A stretch of 29,577 bases of DNA from an uncultured Eubacterium sp. (GTDB lineage Bacteria > Bacillota > Clostridia > Lachnospirales > Lachnospiraceae): the NCBI GenBank assembly GCA_910586045.1, contig CAJUIH010000028.1:1-29577 (forward strand). Direction: 5' to 3'. The notes beneath the pieces were generated by a model. It was not told the DNA's origin. It saw only the letters and a list, made by a program, of their open reading frames with translations, and ran no database searches. Position numbers and translations under genes: made by a program. Below, one piece after another: positions 15,759-23,472 of this stretch (its first letter is position 1; each line of letters begins with the position of its first letter).

Positions 15759-16559
15759 ATGCAGGACATACCAAAATATACCTATATGATCGCAGAGGAT
15801 GAAAAACTGATCCGAAAAAACCTGATCAAAAAAATAGACGCCCTCCATCTCCCGTTCGAACTGGCCGGGGAAGCCGCAAACGGACAGGAAGCCATTGCAC
15901 TGATCGAACAGCACTGCCCCCAATTAGTACTGACGGATGTACGCATGCCGCTCTGCGACGGGCTGGAAGTCGTAAAATACTTATACCACAACCATCCGGA
16001 CACAAAAGCCATTATTTTAAGCGGCTATGAGGATTTTCATTATGCACAGACGGCCATCCAGTACTCCGTCGAAGATTACCTGCTCAAACCCATTGCACCG
16101 GAAACGCTGTCCGAATCTCTCCAGAAAATTTTATTAAAAATCGGCTCGGAATCCGAACGCCTGCAGATCTACCATTCCAAAAGCAACGCGTTAAGCCCGG
16201 AAGCGCTCAGCCAGCTTATGCAGAATTATCTATTGGAAAACTACCAGCAGGATATCTCATTCCAGGAACTGGGAGAAAAATTTGGCTTTACGCCGGAGTA
16301 TCTCGGCAAACTGTTTAAAAAATATACCGGAGAAACCCCATCCAAATACCTGACCAAGCTGCGCATGAACAAAGCCAAGCTGCTGCTCTTAAACGAGCCG
16401 GGCCTGGAAATCCAAAAAATCGGGGAACTGGCCGGATATAAAGACGGGTTTTATTTCAGCCGGGTATTTAAAAGCCATACCGGCATGCAGCCGGGCGAAT
16501 TTCGCAGGCGGAACCGGAAAGATTGGTGCGCCGTAAAGTCCCCCGAACAAAAAAGATAA
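15759..16559 (+). CDS. YesN-like response regulator, AraC type
   Basis: A 266-aa cytoplasmic regulator. The receiver domain (about 7-125) has acidic residues Glu13-Asp14, phospho-acceptor Asp60 in LVLTDVRMP and Lys110 in YLLKPI. The C-terminal AraC-type domain (about 155-255) has two helix-turn-helix units, with SFQELGEKFGFTPEYLGKLF and IQKIGELAGYKDGFYFSRVF. AGGAGG precedes the start. It is shorter than many YesN proteins because it has no middle domain. It should be phosphorylated by the kinase upstream and activate the divergent sugar transporter and GH31 genes. Confidence 0.93.
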   Translation: MQDIPKYTYMIAEDEKLIRKNLIKKIDALHLPFELAGEAANGQEAIALIEQHCPQLVLTDVRMPLCDGLEVVKYLYHNHPDTKAIILSGYEDFHYAQTAIQYSVEDYLLKPIAPETLSESLQKILLKIGSESERLQIYHSKSNALSPEALSQLMQNYLLENYQQDISFQELGEKFGFTPEYLGKLFKKYTGETPSKYLTKLRMNKAKLLLLNEPGLEIQKIGELAGYKDGFYFSRVFKSHTGMQPGEFRRRNRKDWCAVKSPEQKR

Positions 16560-16610
16560 CGCATTTTTCATACATAAAATACTTTTTGATACAGAAAGGA
16601 AGCGTGAACT

Positions 16611-18161
16611 ATGAGTAAAGTTTCAATCATTACTGCCCAGGAAGCGGCGTCTATGGTAACAGACCATATGACAATCACCACCAGCGGCTTTGTTGCGAGC
16701 GGGCTGCCGGAAGCCCTAACGTGCGCGCTGGAAGAACGTTTTTTAAAAACAGGCCAGCCGCGGGATTTAACCCTCTTTTACGCAGCCGCCTTAGGCAACC
16801 GGGACGGAAGCGGCGCGGAACACTTTGCCCATGAGGGGATGACAAAGCGCGTCATCGGCGGACACTGGAATATGGCCCCAAAACTCGGCGAACTGGTTCT
16901 GGAAAATAAAATCGAAGGCTATAACCTGCCGCAGGGAACCCTGTCGCAGTTATTCCGCGATATCGCCGCCCACCGCATCGGAACACTCACGCACGTCGGA
17001 TTAAATACCTTTGCCGATCCGCGTCTGGAGGGCGGAAAGCTAAATTCCATCGCAAAAGACGACCTTGTCGAAGTCGTTTCGATTTTAGGCCAAGAAAAGC
17101 TGCTGTACAAAGCATTCCCTATAGATTTTGCATTCCTGCGCGGTACCTATGCCGACGAACACGGCAATATTTCCTTGGAACGCGAGGTCGCTTCCCTGGA
17201 AATTACATCGATTGCACAGGCTGCGAAAAACAGCGGCGGCAAAGTCATCGTCCAGGTGGAAAAAATCGTCGCGAACGGCAGCCTCGATCCAAAATTAATC
17301 AAGATCCCCGGTATTTATGTCGATGCGGTCGTCCTATGCGAAGACCCAAAGCATCACGAACAATGCGTCGGATGCAGCTATGACGGCTCTATGACCGGTG
17401 ATTTCCGGCTGCCGCTGGATAGCCTTGCGTATCCAAAACTATCCGCCAAAAAAGTAATCGGACGGCGTGCCGCCATAGAACTAAAAGAAAATTCCGTAGT
17501 CAACCTGGGCATTGGGATTCCGGAATATATCTCCCTTGTGGCAAACGAGGAAGGAATCGGCGACTATATGACCTTAACCGTAGAAGCCGGCCCGGTCGGC
17601 GGCGTCCCGCAGGGCGGGCCAAAGTTCGGCGGCTCCGTCAACCCGGAAGCTATTTTAGACCAGCCTTACCAGTTCGACTTTTATGACGGCGGCGGCGTAG
17701 ACTACGCATTCCTCGGCCTGGCCCAGGCAGACGAATCCGGAAACATCAACGTCAGCAAATTCGGCTCGCGCATTGCCGGATGCGGCGGCTTTATCAACAT
17801 TACCCAAAATGCGAAAAAAGTATTTTTCTGCGGTACCTTTACCACAGGCGGACTTGCGGTCGGATTTGAAAACGGCGGCATCAAAATCCTGCAGGAAGGG
17901 AAACAGAAAAAATTTGTCAAACAAGTAGAACAGATTACATTCAGCGGCGCTTACGCAAACCGAACCGGACAGCCGGTGCTGTATATTACCGAACGGGCCG
18001 TATTTGAACTTAGGGACGGAAGCGTTTATCTGACCGAGGTAGCGCCCGGCATAGACATTCAGACACAGATTATCGGCCAAATGGGATTTGTGCCAAAAAT
18101 GGACGGGACGCCAAACGTAATGGATCTTCGAATTTTCCGTGAAGAGCGGATGGGGTTGTAA
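16611..18161 (+). CDS. Propionate-type acyl-CoA:CoA transferase
   Basis: A 516-aa class I CoA-transferase with the alpha and beta halves fused, like propionate CoA-transferase (Pct) and acetoacetyl/acetate CoA-transferases. It exchanges CoA between short-chain acyl-CoAs and free acids such as acetate. The catalytic residue is Glu325 in TVEAGPVGG, next to the Glu324 known for the Clostridium propionicum enzyme. The stretch NLGIGIPEYISLV opens the second half. AAAGGAAG precedes the ATG. It starts 51 bp after the response regulator on the same strand with no clear terminator between, so co-transcription is possible, though a metabolic tie to the sugar locus is not obvious. The preferred acid cannot be read from the sequence. 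Confidence 0.88.
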   Translation: MSKVSIITAQEAASMVTDHMTITTSGFVASGLPEALTCALEERFLKTGQPRDLTLFYAAALGNRDGSGAEHFAHEGMTKRVIGGHWNMAPKLGELVLENKIEGYNLPQGTLSQLFRDIAAHRIGTLTHVGLNTFADPRLEGGKLNSIAKDDLVEVVSILGQEKLLYKAFPIDFAFLRGTYADEHGNISLEREVASLEITSIAQAAKNSGGKVIVQVEKIVANGSLDPKLIKIPGIYVDAVVLCEDPKHHEQCVGCSYDGSMTGDFRLPLDSLAYPKLSAKKVIGRRAAIELKENSVVNLGIGIPEYISLVANEEGIGDYMTLTVEAGPVGGVPQGGPKFGGSVNPEAILDQPYQFDFYDGGGVDYAFLGLAQADESGNINVSKFGSRIAGCGGFINITQNAKKVFFCGTFTTGGLAVGFENGGIKILQEGKQKKFVKQVEQITFSGAYANRTGQPVLYITERAVFELRDGSVYLTEVAPGIDIQTQIIGQMGFVPKMDGTPNVMDLRIFREERMGL

Positions 18162-18207
18162 ACCAGTTACGGCGCAAAAAATTTTTCTTTCAAAATCCAA
18201 GAAAGGG

Positions 18208-18236
18208 TTGCAAATTATTCCAAAATTCCTTATTAT
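18208..18236 (+). promoter_or_regulatory. Promoter of the chemoreceptor gene
   Basis: TTGCAA (18208-18213) and TATTAT (18231-18236) are spaced by 17 bp, leaving a leader of about 55 nt before the start at 18298. It has the sigma-A form; no flagellar sigma-28 consensus was seen. Confidence 0.55.
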
Positions 18237-18297
18237 GAAAGAGAGGTGGATAGCATATATTTTCCCTCAGATTACAAAATATTGCGAGAGGTAGAAA

Positions 18298-19671
18298 ATG
18301 AAAAAGAAAATAATCGCACTAATCAAATCACTATCGGAATTAAAAGAAGCAAATTATACAGCAGAGCCGGAGGTAAACAGCATTTACAAACGGCTGGTCA
18401 AATCCAAGCAGCAATTTTCGGAAATCTTTGATAAAAATATTAAAGCGGTCATGCAAATCAGTTCCCTGGATTTGACCTTACAGCACCAGACAAAAAAAAT
18501 CAAGGATATTTCCCATACTGTGGCATCGGCGGCGGAAACGATTTTTGGAAGCGCAGCCGGCGGCACCGCTGCCAGCGCCTCCAATAACCAGCATGAAGAG
18601 TTAACCAACACGATTATCCAGGTTGCTTCCGAAACGACCGAAGCTTCCGAAAAAATAAAAGCCTGCCAGGGGGAGCTGACGGATATTAAAAAGCTTTCTA
18701 CCCAGACAATCGGCAATTCCCGCGAAATGCAAAAAGATCTGGACGATCTGTGCGACATCATTAACCATATGAACGACGTGATTTCCGGGATCGAAAATAT
18801 TTCCCTGCAGACAAACCTGCTTGCTTTAAACGCGGCGATCGAAGCTACGCGGGCCGGAGAAGCAGGCAAAGGATTTGCGGTTGTGGCGAATGAGATCCGC
18901 GACCTTGCGGAAGAAACACAAAACCTGACCGGAAGCATGGGCAATTTTGTCGACCGGATTATCAGCGCTTCCCAAAAAAGCGTGAAAAGCGCTACCGGGA
19001 CGATCAGCGCCTTAGACTCCGTGAACGGCAAAATCGAACACGTATGGGCATTAAATAACGAAAACTATGAGCATGTTACAAAAGTAAACGAATCCGTCAG
19101 TTCCATTGCCGCTGTCAGCGAAGAGCTCAGCAGTTCTATGACGGCTATGGAAAACCAGCTTCAGGACAGCATTGATTTTATGAACAATGTCAGCGTAGAC
19201 CTTAAAAAAGCGGCGGAACCAGTCGTCGATATTGAAAAAACGCTGGACGATTCGGTGAAATTAATGGGCGTTATGTGTGACGACGCCTTTTTCCACATGG
19301 AAGATCAGGATTATGTCCGGCATCTGCGCAATGCCATTACCGCGCACCAATCATGGCTCAAAAATCTGCGGCTGATGGTAAACCAGCGCAGCATTGTGCC
19401 GCTCCAGCTTGATTCCGCCAAATGCGGGTTCGGGCATTTCTACCATGCCATGCGGCCGCGCATCCCGCAGATTGTCCCAATTTGGGAAAGCCTTGGAAAA
19501 AAGCATGAACGCTTCCATAAATTCGGCGGTGAAGCGATTGCCGCTCTGAAACAGGAGAATTACGGAAAAGCGCAGCAGATCTATAATCAGGCAGAACTTT
19601 ATTCCAGAGAACTGATTGCGGATCTGGAAAAAATCATTTCGATTGCGGAAAGCGACCCAAAAATGCGGTAA
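18298..19671 (+). CDS. Soluble methyl-accepting chemoreceptor with CZB domain
   Basis: A 457-aa cytoplasmic chemoreceptor with no membrane segment, periplasmic sensor or HAMP domain. The methyl-accepting signalling domain spans about 55-320, with the highly conserved tip near 170-205 (LLALNAAIEATRAGEAGKGF). The C-terminal part (about 345-425) is a chemoreceptor zinc-binding (CZB) domain with the 3-His/1-Cys set His350, Cys376 in AKCGFGHF, His403 and His407. In known cases this domain senses zinc or oxidants such as hypochlorite. GAGAGG precedes the ATG at 18298. It stands alone with its own promoter and terminator; no flagellar or che genes are in the window. Confidence 0.92.
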   Translation: MKKKIIALIKSLSELKEANYTAEPEVNSIYKRLVKSKQQFSEIFDKNIKAVMQISSLDLTLQHQTKKIKDISHTVASAAETIFGSAAGGTAASASNNQHEELTNTIIQVASETTEASEKIKACQGELTDIKKLSTQTIGNSREMQKDLDDLCDIINHMNDVISGIENISLQTNLLALNAAIEATRAGEAGKGFAVVANEIRDLAEETQNLTGSMGNFVDRIISASQKSVKSATGTISALDSVNGKIEHVWALNNENYEHVTKVNESVSSIAAVSEELSSSMTAMENQLQDSIDFMNNVSVDLKKAAEPVVDIEKTLDDSVKLMGVMCDDAFFHMEDQDYVRHLRNAITAHQSWLKNLRLMVNQRSIVPLQLDSAKCGFGHFYHAMRPRIPQIVPIWESLGKKHERFHKFGGEAIAALKQENYGKAQQIYNQAELYSRELIADLEKIISIAESDPKMR

Positions 19672-19680
19672 AAACCAACG

Positions 19681-19716
19681 CCCCGGACTGTGCCGGTACA
19701 CAGTTCGGGGTTTTTA
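19681..19716. terminator. Rho-independent terminator after the chemoreceptor gene
   Basis: CCCCGGACTGTG (19681-19692) pairs with CACAGTTCGGGG (19699-19710) with one mismatch, followed by TTTTTATT. It lies between converging genes and may also stop transcripts from the minus strand, where the stem is followed by a less regular T-rich tract. Confidence 0.85.
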
Positions 19717-19766
19717 TTCGCGGGCAGATTCCTCTGTCTGGTGCGTTTTTCATACAGCAGCCTGTA

Positions 19767-20093
19767 CTACTTCACAAACTGGTCAATCGCCCGGTTTAGA
19801 TCTTCAATCGCCTGGCTGTCCCCATGCTCGACCGCATCTACAATACAATGGCTGATATGCTGCTTTAGAATCAATTTCCCGGTGCTGTTTAAAGCGGATT
19901 TGACTGCCGCAAGCTGAACCAGCACCTCACAGCAGTCCCGGTTGTCCTCCACCATAGTTTTCACCGCTTCCAGATGCCCGATGGCTTTTGCCAGACGGTT
20001 GCTGATCGCTTTGGTTTCTTTTGGATTATGTGTATGGGCATGCGTATGCTGCTGCATCGTACCCGTTGTTCCAATATCTGTCTCTTTTGCCAA
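19767..20093 (-). CDS. CsoR/RcnR/InrS-family metal-sensing repressor
   Basis: A 108-aa all-helical DNA-binding repressor of the DUF156 family, which senses Cu(I), Ni(II) or other metals. The family's metal triad is present as Cys54, His79 and Cys83, with the same spacing (25 and 4) as the copper site of M. tuberculosis CsoR. An N-terminal His-rich tail, HTHAHTH (16-22), is unusual for CsoR and recalls the nickel sensor InrS, so either metal is possible. The start is a TTG at 20093 with GAGGGA about 9 nt upstream; an ATG at residue 13 would remove the spacing from a good binding site. It begins 48 bp after the coiled-coil gene with no terminator between. No metal transporter or chaperone gene is in the window. 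Confidence 0.88.
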   Translation of the reverse strand: MAKETDIGTTGTMQQHTHAHTHNPKETKAISNRLAKAIGHLEAVKTMVEDNRDCCEVLVQLAAVKSALNSTGKLILKQHISHCIVDAVEHGDSQAIEDLNRAIDQFVK

Positions 20094-20141
20094 CTGCTCT
20101 ATCCCTCTTTATTCTGTATCTTTTGCGCCGTACCCCTGCCG

Positions 20142-21308
20142 TCATTTTTTTCCTAGATCCGCCATCTGGTCGATTGTGCGGATCAATTCCGCCTCCTGCG
20201 GGCTGATCTTTTGCTTTTTTCTGAGCATTTCATCTATTTTACGGCGCTCTTTGCGTACAATCTCAAGATTATACGCAATTTTGGAACGCAGCTTCTGACG
20301 GCGGACAATCAGGTTGTGTTTGATTTCAACCATTTCTTTTGGATCAATCAACGCCTGCGGCTGCTCGATCCAAACACGGGAATCATAAAGGCTGCATTTT
20401 TTCAGCAGGTTTACCAGTTTATCATAATAATAATTTAGATCCTGGTTCGTCTGACGATATTTTTCCTGTTCCCGGACCGCTTCCTGATATAAGTCCCACT
20501 GGTACATAAATTCCCTTGCGTCGCGTACATGGTATTTTTCTCTCGTATAATCAACCGCGCTCGTAATGCTGACGTATTTCAGCTTTACTTTATTTAACAG
20601 CGTAATGGCATAATTGATATTGGCCCTCGCCTGCCGGATATCCAGCCGCCCGTTTTCCAACCGCACCACAATCACTGCGGCGCACAGGACAGCCACGGCA
20701 ATCACAGCAATCCATGCATCCCTAAGGTCATAGGAAAAGCCAATCGATAAAATCAGCAATAAAACCGCAGCGGACAAAACCACGGAAAATAAAAAATAGG
20801 AGGCCCGCCGCAGCGTTTTCTGCTGCCGTATGCGTTCCCTTTTTTGAATCTCCCACTCCTGTTTTTCCCCTTCCAGATACTGCATATCACGTTTTACGAG
20901 CGACTGGTATTCTTCATTTTTACGCAGGTTATTGATCGCATCCGGAATTTCGTCTTCCTGCTGCTGGATCATCTTAAACTGCGCATCCGAAATTTTCTTT
21001 GATGTATTTAAAAACTGATCCCTTGCCTTGTTTAGTTTTGCTACATGGTCCGCCGTTTTTTTGATTTCTTCCGCTTCATCCGAGGCAAGGTTTTCAATGA
21101 TTTCGATATCATTTAAATACGAGGTCACAATATGGTACTCTTTTTTGCCGTCGTCAATTTCCCTCGCATTTCCCATAATCTGCTCGCAGCGTCCGGCAAT
21201 GCTGTAGGCGCCCTCTTCGAGCATTTCCTCCAGACTGACCTGCTCTTGCACATCGTCCAATACTTTTTGTAATTTTTTCTTGTCATTCCTGCGTTTAAAA
21301 AATCCCAT
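20142..21308 (-). CDS. Two-TM coiled-coil membrane protein of the DUF5716/DUF5717 cluster
   Basis: A 388-aa protein of unknown function. The ATG at 21308 (MGFFKRR) has AGGGGA 7 nt upstream and is preferred to 21371, which overlaps the end of the TPR gene. Residues 1-165 are highly charged and helical, predicting a cytoplasmic coiled coil. Two hydrophobic helices at about 170-191 and 197-216 form a hairpin in the membrane. Residues 218-388 return to long charged helices, so both arms should be cytoplasmic. The C-terminus is rich in Lys and Arg. It is the fourth gene of a tightly packed run on the minus strand, 32 bp after the TPR gene. The layout suggests a membrane anchor or scaffold for the neighbouring proteins; this is inference. 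Confidence 0.85.
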   Translation of the reverse strand: MGFFKRRNDKKKLQKVLDDVQEQVSLEEMLEEGAYSIAGRCEQIMGNAREIDDGKKEYHIVTSYLNDIEIIENLASDEAEEIKKTADHVAKLNKARDQFLNTSKKISDAQFKMIQQQEDEIPDAINNLRKNEEYQSLVKRDMQYLEGEKQEWEIQKRERIRQQKTLRRASYFLFSVVLSAAVLLLILSIGFSYDLRDAWIAVIAVAVLCAAVIVVRLENGRLDIRQARANINYAITLLNKVKLKYVSITSAVDYTREKYHVRDAREFMYQWDLYQEAVREQEKYRQTNQDLNYYYDKLVNLLKKCSLYDSRVWIEQPQALIDPKEMVEIKHNLIVRRQKLRSKIAYNLEIVRKERRKIDEMLRKKQKISPQEAELIRTIDQMADLGKK

Positions 21309-21340
21309 ATTCATTCCCCTGTGATTGAAAGCCGCCGTAA

Positions 21341-22171
21341 TCAGCGAAACCCGATGTATTCCTCTTTCCACTGCTCCACCTGCCTGCTGGCTTCGCTTTT
21401 TGCCTGTATTTGCGATAGATGCGACAGCCGCTCCAGCCCCGCTATTTTTTCATACTCGGCGGATACTTCTGTCATCTGCTCCAATTCGCTGATATTTTTT
21501 TGGGTCGACGCAAACAGCTCCGGCCGGATATGGCACCGCTCGATAAAATCCTGAATATAATCCGGATCATCCAAAAAACAAGCCGCCTGCATTGCCGCCT
21601 TGATCGAATCCGTACGGTGGCTTAGTTCATAAGCCTTTTCATAACAGCTTACCGCGCGTTCAAAACAAAACATCTTCGCGTAAGCAGTCCCCATATTATG
21701 CCAGATATCGCCGCTGACCCGGATATCAGACGGGCTGTCTGTCGCATGCTGCAGCAAGTTGCGGTACTCATTGACCGCCGCCAGATATTTTTTCTTTTCC
21801 ATCAAAAGGTCCGCTTTGATTTTCCGGTTTTCATAATTGCTCTGGTGGTCCATCTTCTGCAGCTTCATGCCCAGGAACTGTAATTCGTTTCTGGAAAAAT
21901 AATTGGAGTCCGTAATGATCTGCATACAAAATTCCCGAAAACCTTTGTTCCCTTCGATGATTTCCCGCAGCTTCTGCGCCAATTCCTCTGCCCCCAGCTC
22001 CCGCTTTAGCCAGTCGCAAAAACCTGGGTTCATAATATTTTCATCCAGCAGATAAATATTATCCTGCAGAAAATAGCACAATTCTTCGATGGAATATATA
22101 TTCTGTTTTGCACTTTCCAGATAATAGGGACGGGCTGCACGCCTGAAACTGCAGAATATCAATTCGCCCAT
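21341..22171 (-). CDS. TPR-like protein of the DUF5716/DUF5717 cluster
   Basis: A 276-aa soluble protein without a signal peptide. An N-terminal helical segment (about 1-110, MGELIFCSFRRAARPYYLES and YSIEELCYFLQDNIYLLDE) precedes TPR-like repeats at about 110-215; the clearest is WHNMGTAYAKMFCFERAVSC followed by YEKAYELS. The C-terminal 60 residues are charged and may form a coiled coil. It starts 45 bp after the DUF5716 gene. TPR repeats usually bind partner proteins, so an adaptor between the Hsp70-like and membrane proteins is a reasonable guess. No known family name can be given. Confidence 0.85.
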   Translation of the reverse strand: MGELIFCSFRRAARPYYLESAKQNIYSIEELCYFLQDNIYLLDENIMNPGFCDWLKRELGAEELAQKLREIIEGNKGFREFCMQIITDSNYFSRNELQFLGMKLQKMDHQSNYENRKIKADLLMEKKKYLAAVNEYRNLLQHATDSPSDIRVSGDIWHNMGTAYAKMFCFERAVSCYEKAYELSHRTDSIKAAMQAACFLDDPDYIQDFIERCHIRPELFASTQKNISELEQMTEVSAEYEKIAGLERLSHLSQIQAKSEASRQVEQWKEEYIGFR

Positions 22172-22216
22172 TCCGATCCTCCTAACTGCTCTTAGACATC
22201 CCCTGCCAGGGGCGGA

Positions 22217-23461
22217 CTACCTGTCATTGATTTTCATGACATGTTCCCATATCATACCGCTTGCCTTAAAAAATTCCCCAAGGCCAAGATCCGTAATTGT
22301 AATCCGTACAGAACGGTCCGAAAGCGGCTTTGCCTGGATCCGCAGCCTTGTTGTTTTCCGCGGCCTTGCCGGGAGATTGGTCAGTTCCAGTGTTTCGATA
22401 CGTGCCTGGCGGCTGTTTGGCATCTGCAGCCAAAAATCAATCTCCCCCGGGCCGTCTAAAATGATCTCGCTGTCCGTATGCGCCTCATACCAGTTCTCTC
22501 CGGCAGAAATCAATGTATGGAACGCCATTTCATTATTTTTGCGTACTTTCAGGCTGATATTAAATTTCATTTCATTTTCACCCATATAGGCGTATTCCCA
22601 TGGGATCAGACCGCCGAAAATTTCAGCCGCATAGCAGGCGCCCTTTGTAAACAGGTTTTTGCCGAGAAACGCGCGCCTGCCCTGACATAATACCCGCAGG
22701 GAATGCTGCATCCAGCCCCCTTCGAACCCTTCCCCGACAAGATAAATAGAGGAAACAATCTTTTTTTTAAATAATCCCGGTATCAGATCGGCAAAATCAT
22801 TGTCTTTTTGCTCCGTCAAATATCCGCAGTCGCGCTCCACGATCTGTACTAACTGCGGTTTGGACTGTTTGGCACGCATCAGATACCAGCATATGATATT
22901 TTTACCGTAATACTGAAACAAAACGACATCATGGGTCGACAGCCCGTCTTTTTGGTTCAGCGCATAAAAATAAAAACTTTTTTTATAATCCATCACGGAA
23001 ATGCGGTTTCGTTCCACCGGAAGCTGTGCAAATACAAACTCCATCAGCTCCATCAGCTTTGGATTTAACGCCGCAAAGGTAAATACAACCCGCGCGAATG
23101 AAATCTTAGGGCCAAGCTTTCCGGCCAACAGCAGGATTTTTTTTATAAACACCGCAAGCAGGGAACGCAGTTCGAAAGTCTGATCCTGTACCAATACAAA
23201 ATCCCTTTCCAGGGAACGGGACAGCAGGCAGCGTTCGCATGTTCCCATTTCCGCCTTTTCAAAACGAATGGCCTCATCCCCATAGGCCCATTGGCCGCTC
23301 TGCGCGACATAACAGACCGCCAGCGGAATCTGAAACAGTTCGCTTCCCGCAACCGAACTGACCGTATCCGGTTCCGGATGCAGTTTGGTAGCAAAACTGA
23401 TCATGGCATAGCTGTCATTTAAATCTATTCCAATATATAATTGCTGTTCATTCTCCGCCAT
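22217..23461 (-). CDS. DUF5716-family divergent Hsp70/actin-fold protein
   Basis: A 414-aa soluble protein. Residues 1-290 resemble the nucleotide-binding domain of Hsp70/DnaK. The phosphate-1 motif is YIGIDLNDSYAMIS (9-22), where DnaK has a DLGTT core. The phosphate-2 region reads LFQYYGKNI (181-189) without the DxGGG pattern, and the adenosine motif is IYLVGEGFEGGWM (239-251). Residues about 298-395 look like a beta domain in place of the substrate-binding domain. With two motifs eroded, ATP hydrolysis may be weak or lost. It starts 11 bp after DUF5717, so the two are probably translated together. The DUF name is from recall and the fold from motifs. Confidence 0.82.
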   Translation of the reverse strand: MAENEQQLYIGIDLNDSYAMISFATKLHPEPDTVSSVAGSELFQIPLAVCYVAQSGQWAYGDEAIRFEKAEMGTCERCLLSRSLERDFVLVQDQTFELRSLLAVFIKKILLLAGKLGPKISFARVVFTFAALNPKLMELMEFVFAQLPVERNRISVMDYKKSFYFYALNQKDGLSTHDVVLFQYYGKNIICWYLMRAKQSKPQLVQIVERDCGYLTEQKDNDFADLIPGLFKKKIVSSIYLVGEGFEGGWMQHSLRVLCQGRRAFLGKNLFTKGACYAAEIFGGLIPWEYAYMGENEMKFNISLKVRKNNEMAFHTLISAGENWYEAHTDSEIILDGPGEIDFWLQMPNSRQARIETLELTNLPARPRKTTRLRIQAKPLSDRSVRITITDLGLGEFFKASGMIWEHVMKINDR

Positions 23462-23472
23462 CGCCTGTCCCC

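Noticed and set aside
15739..16610. CoA-transferase as a certain part of the two-component operon
   Set aside because: The 51-bp gap has no clear terminator, but neither is there overlap or a functional link, so co-transcription is only noted as possible.
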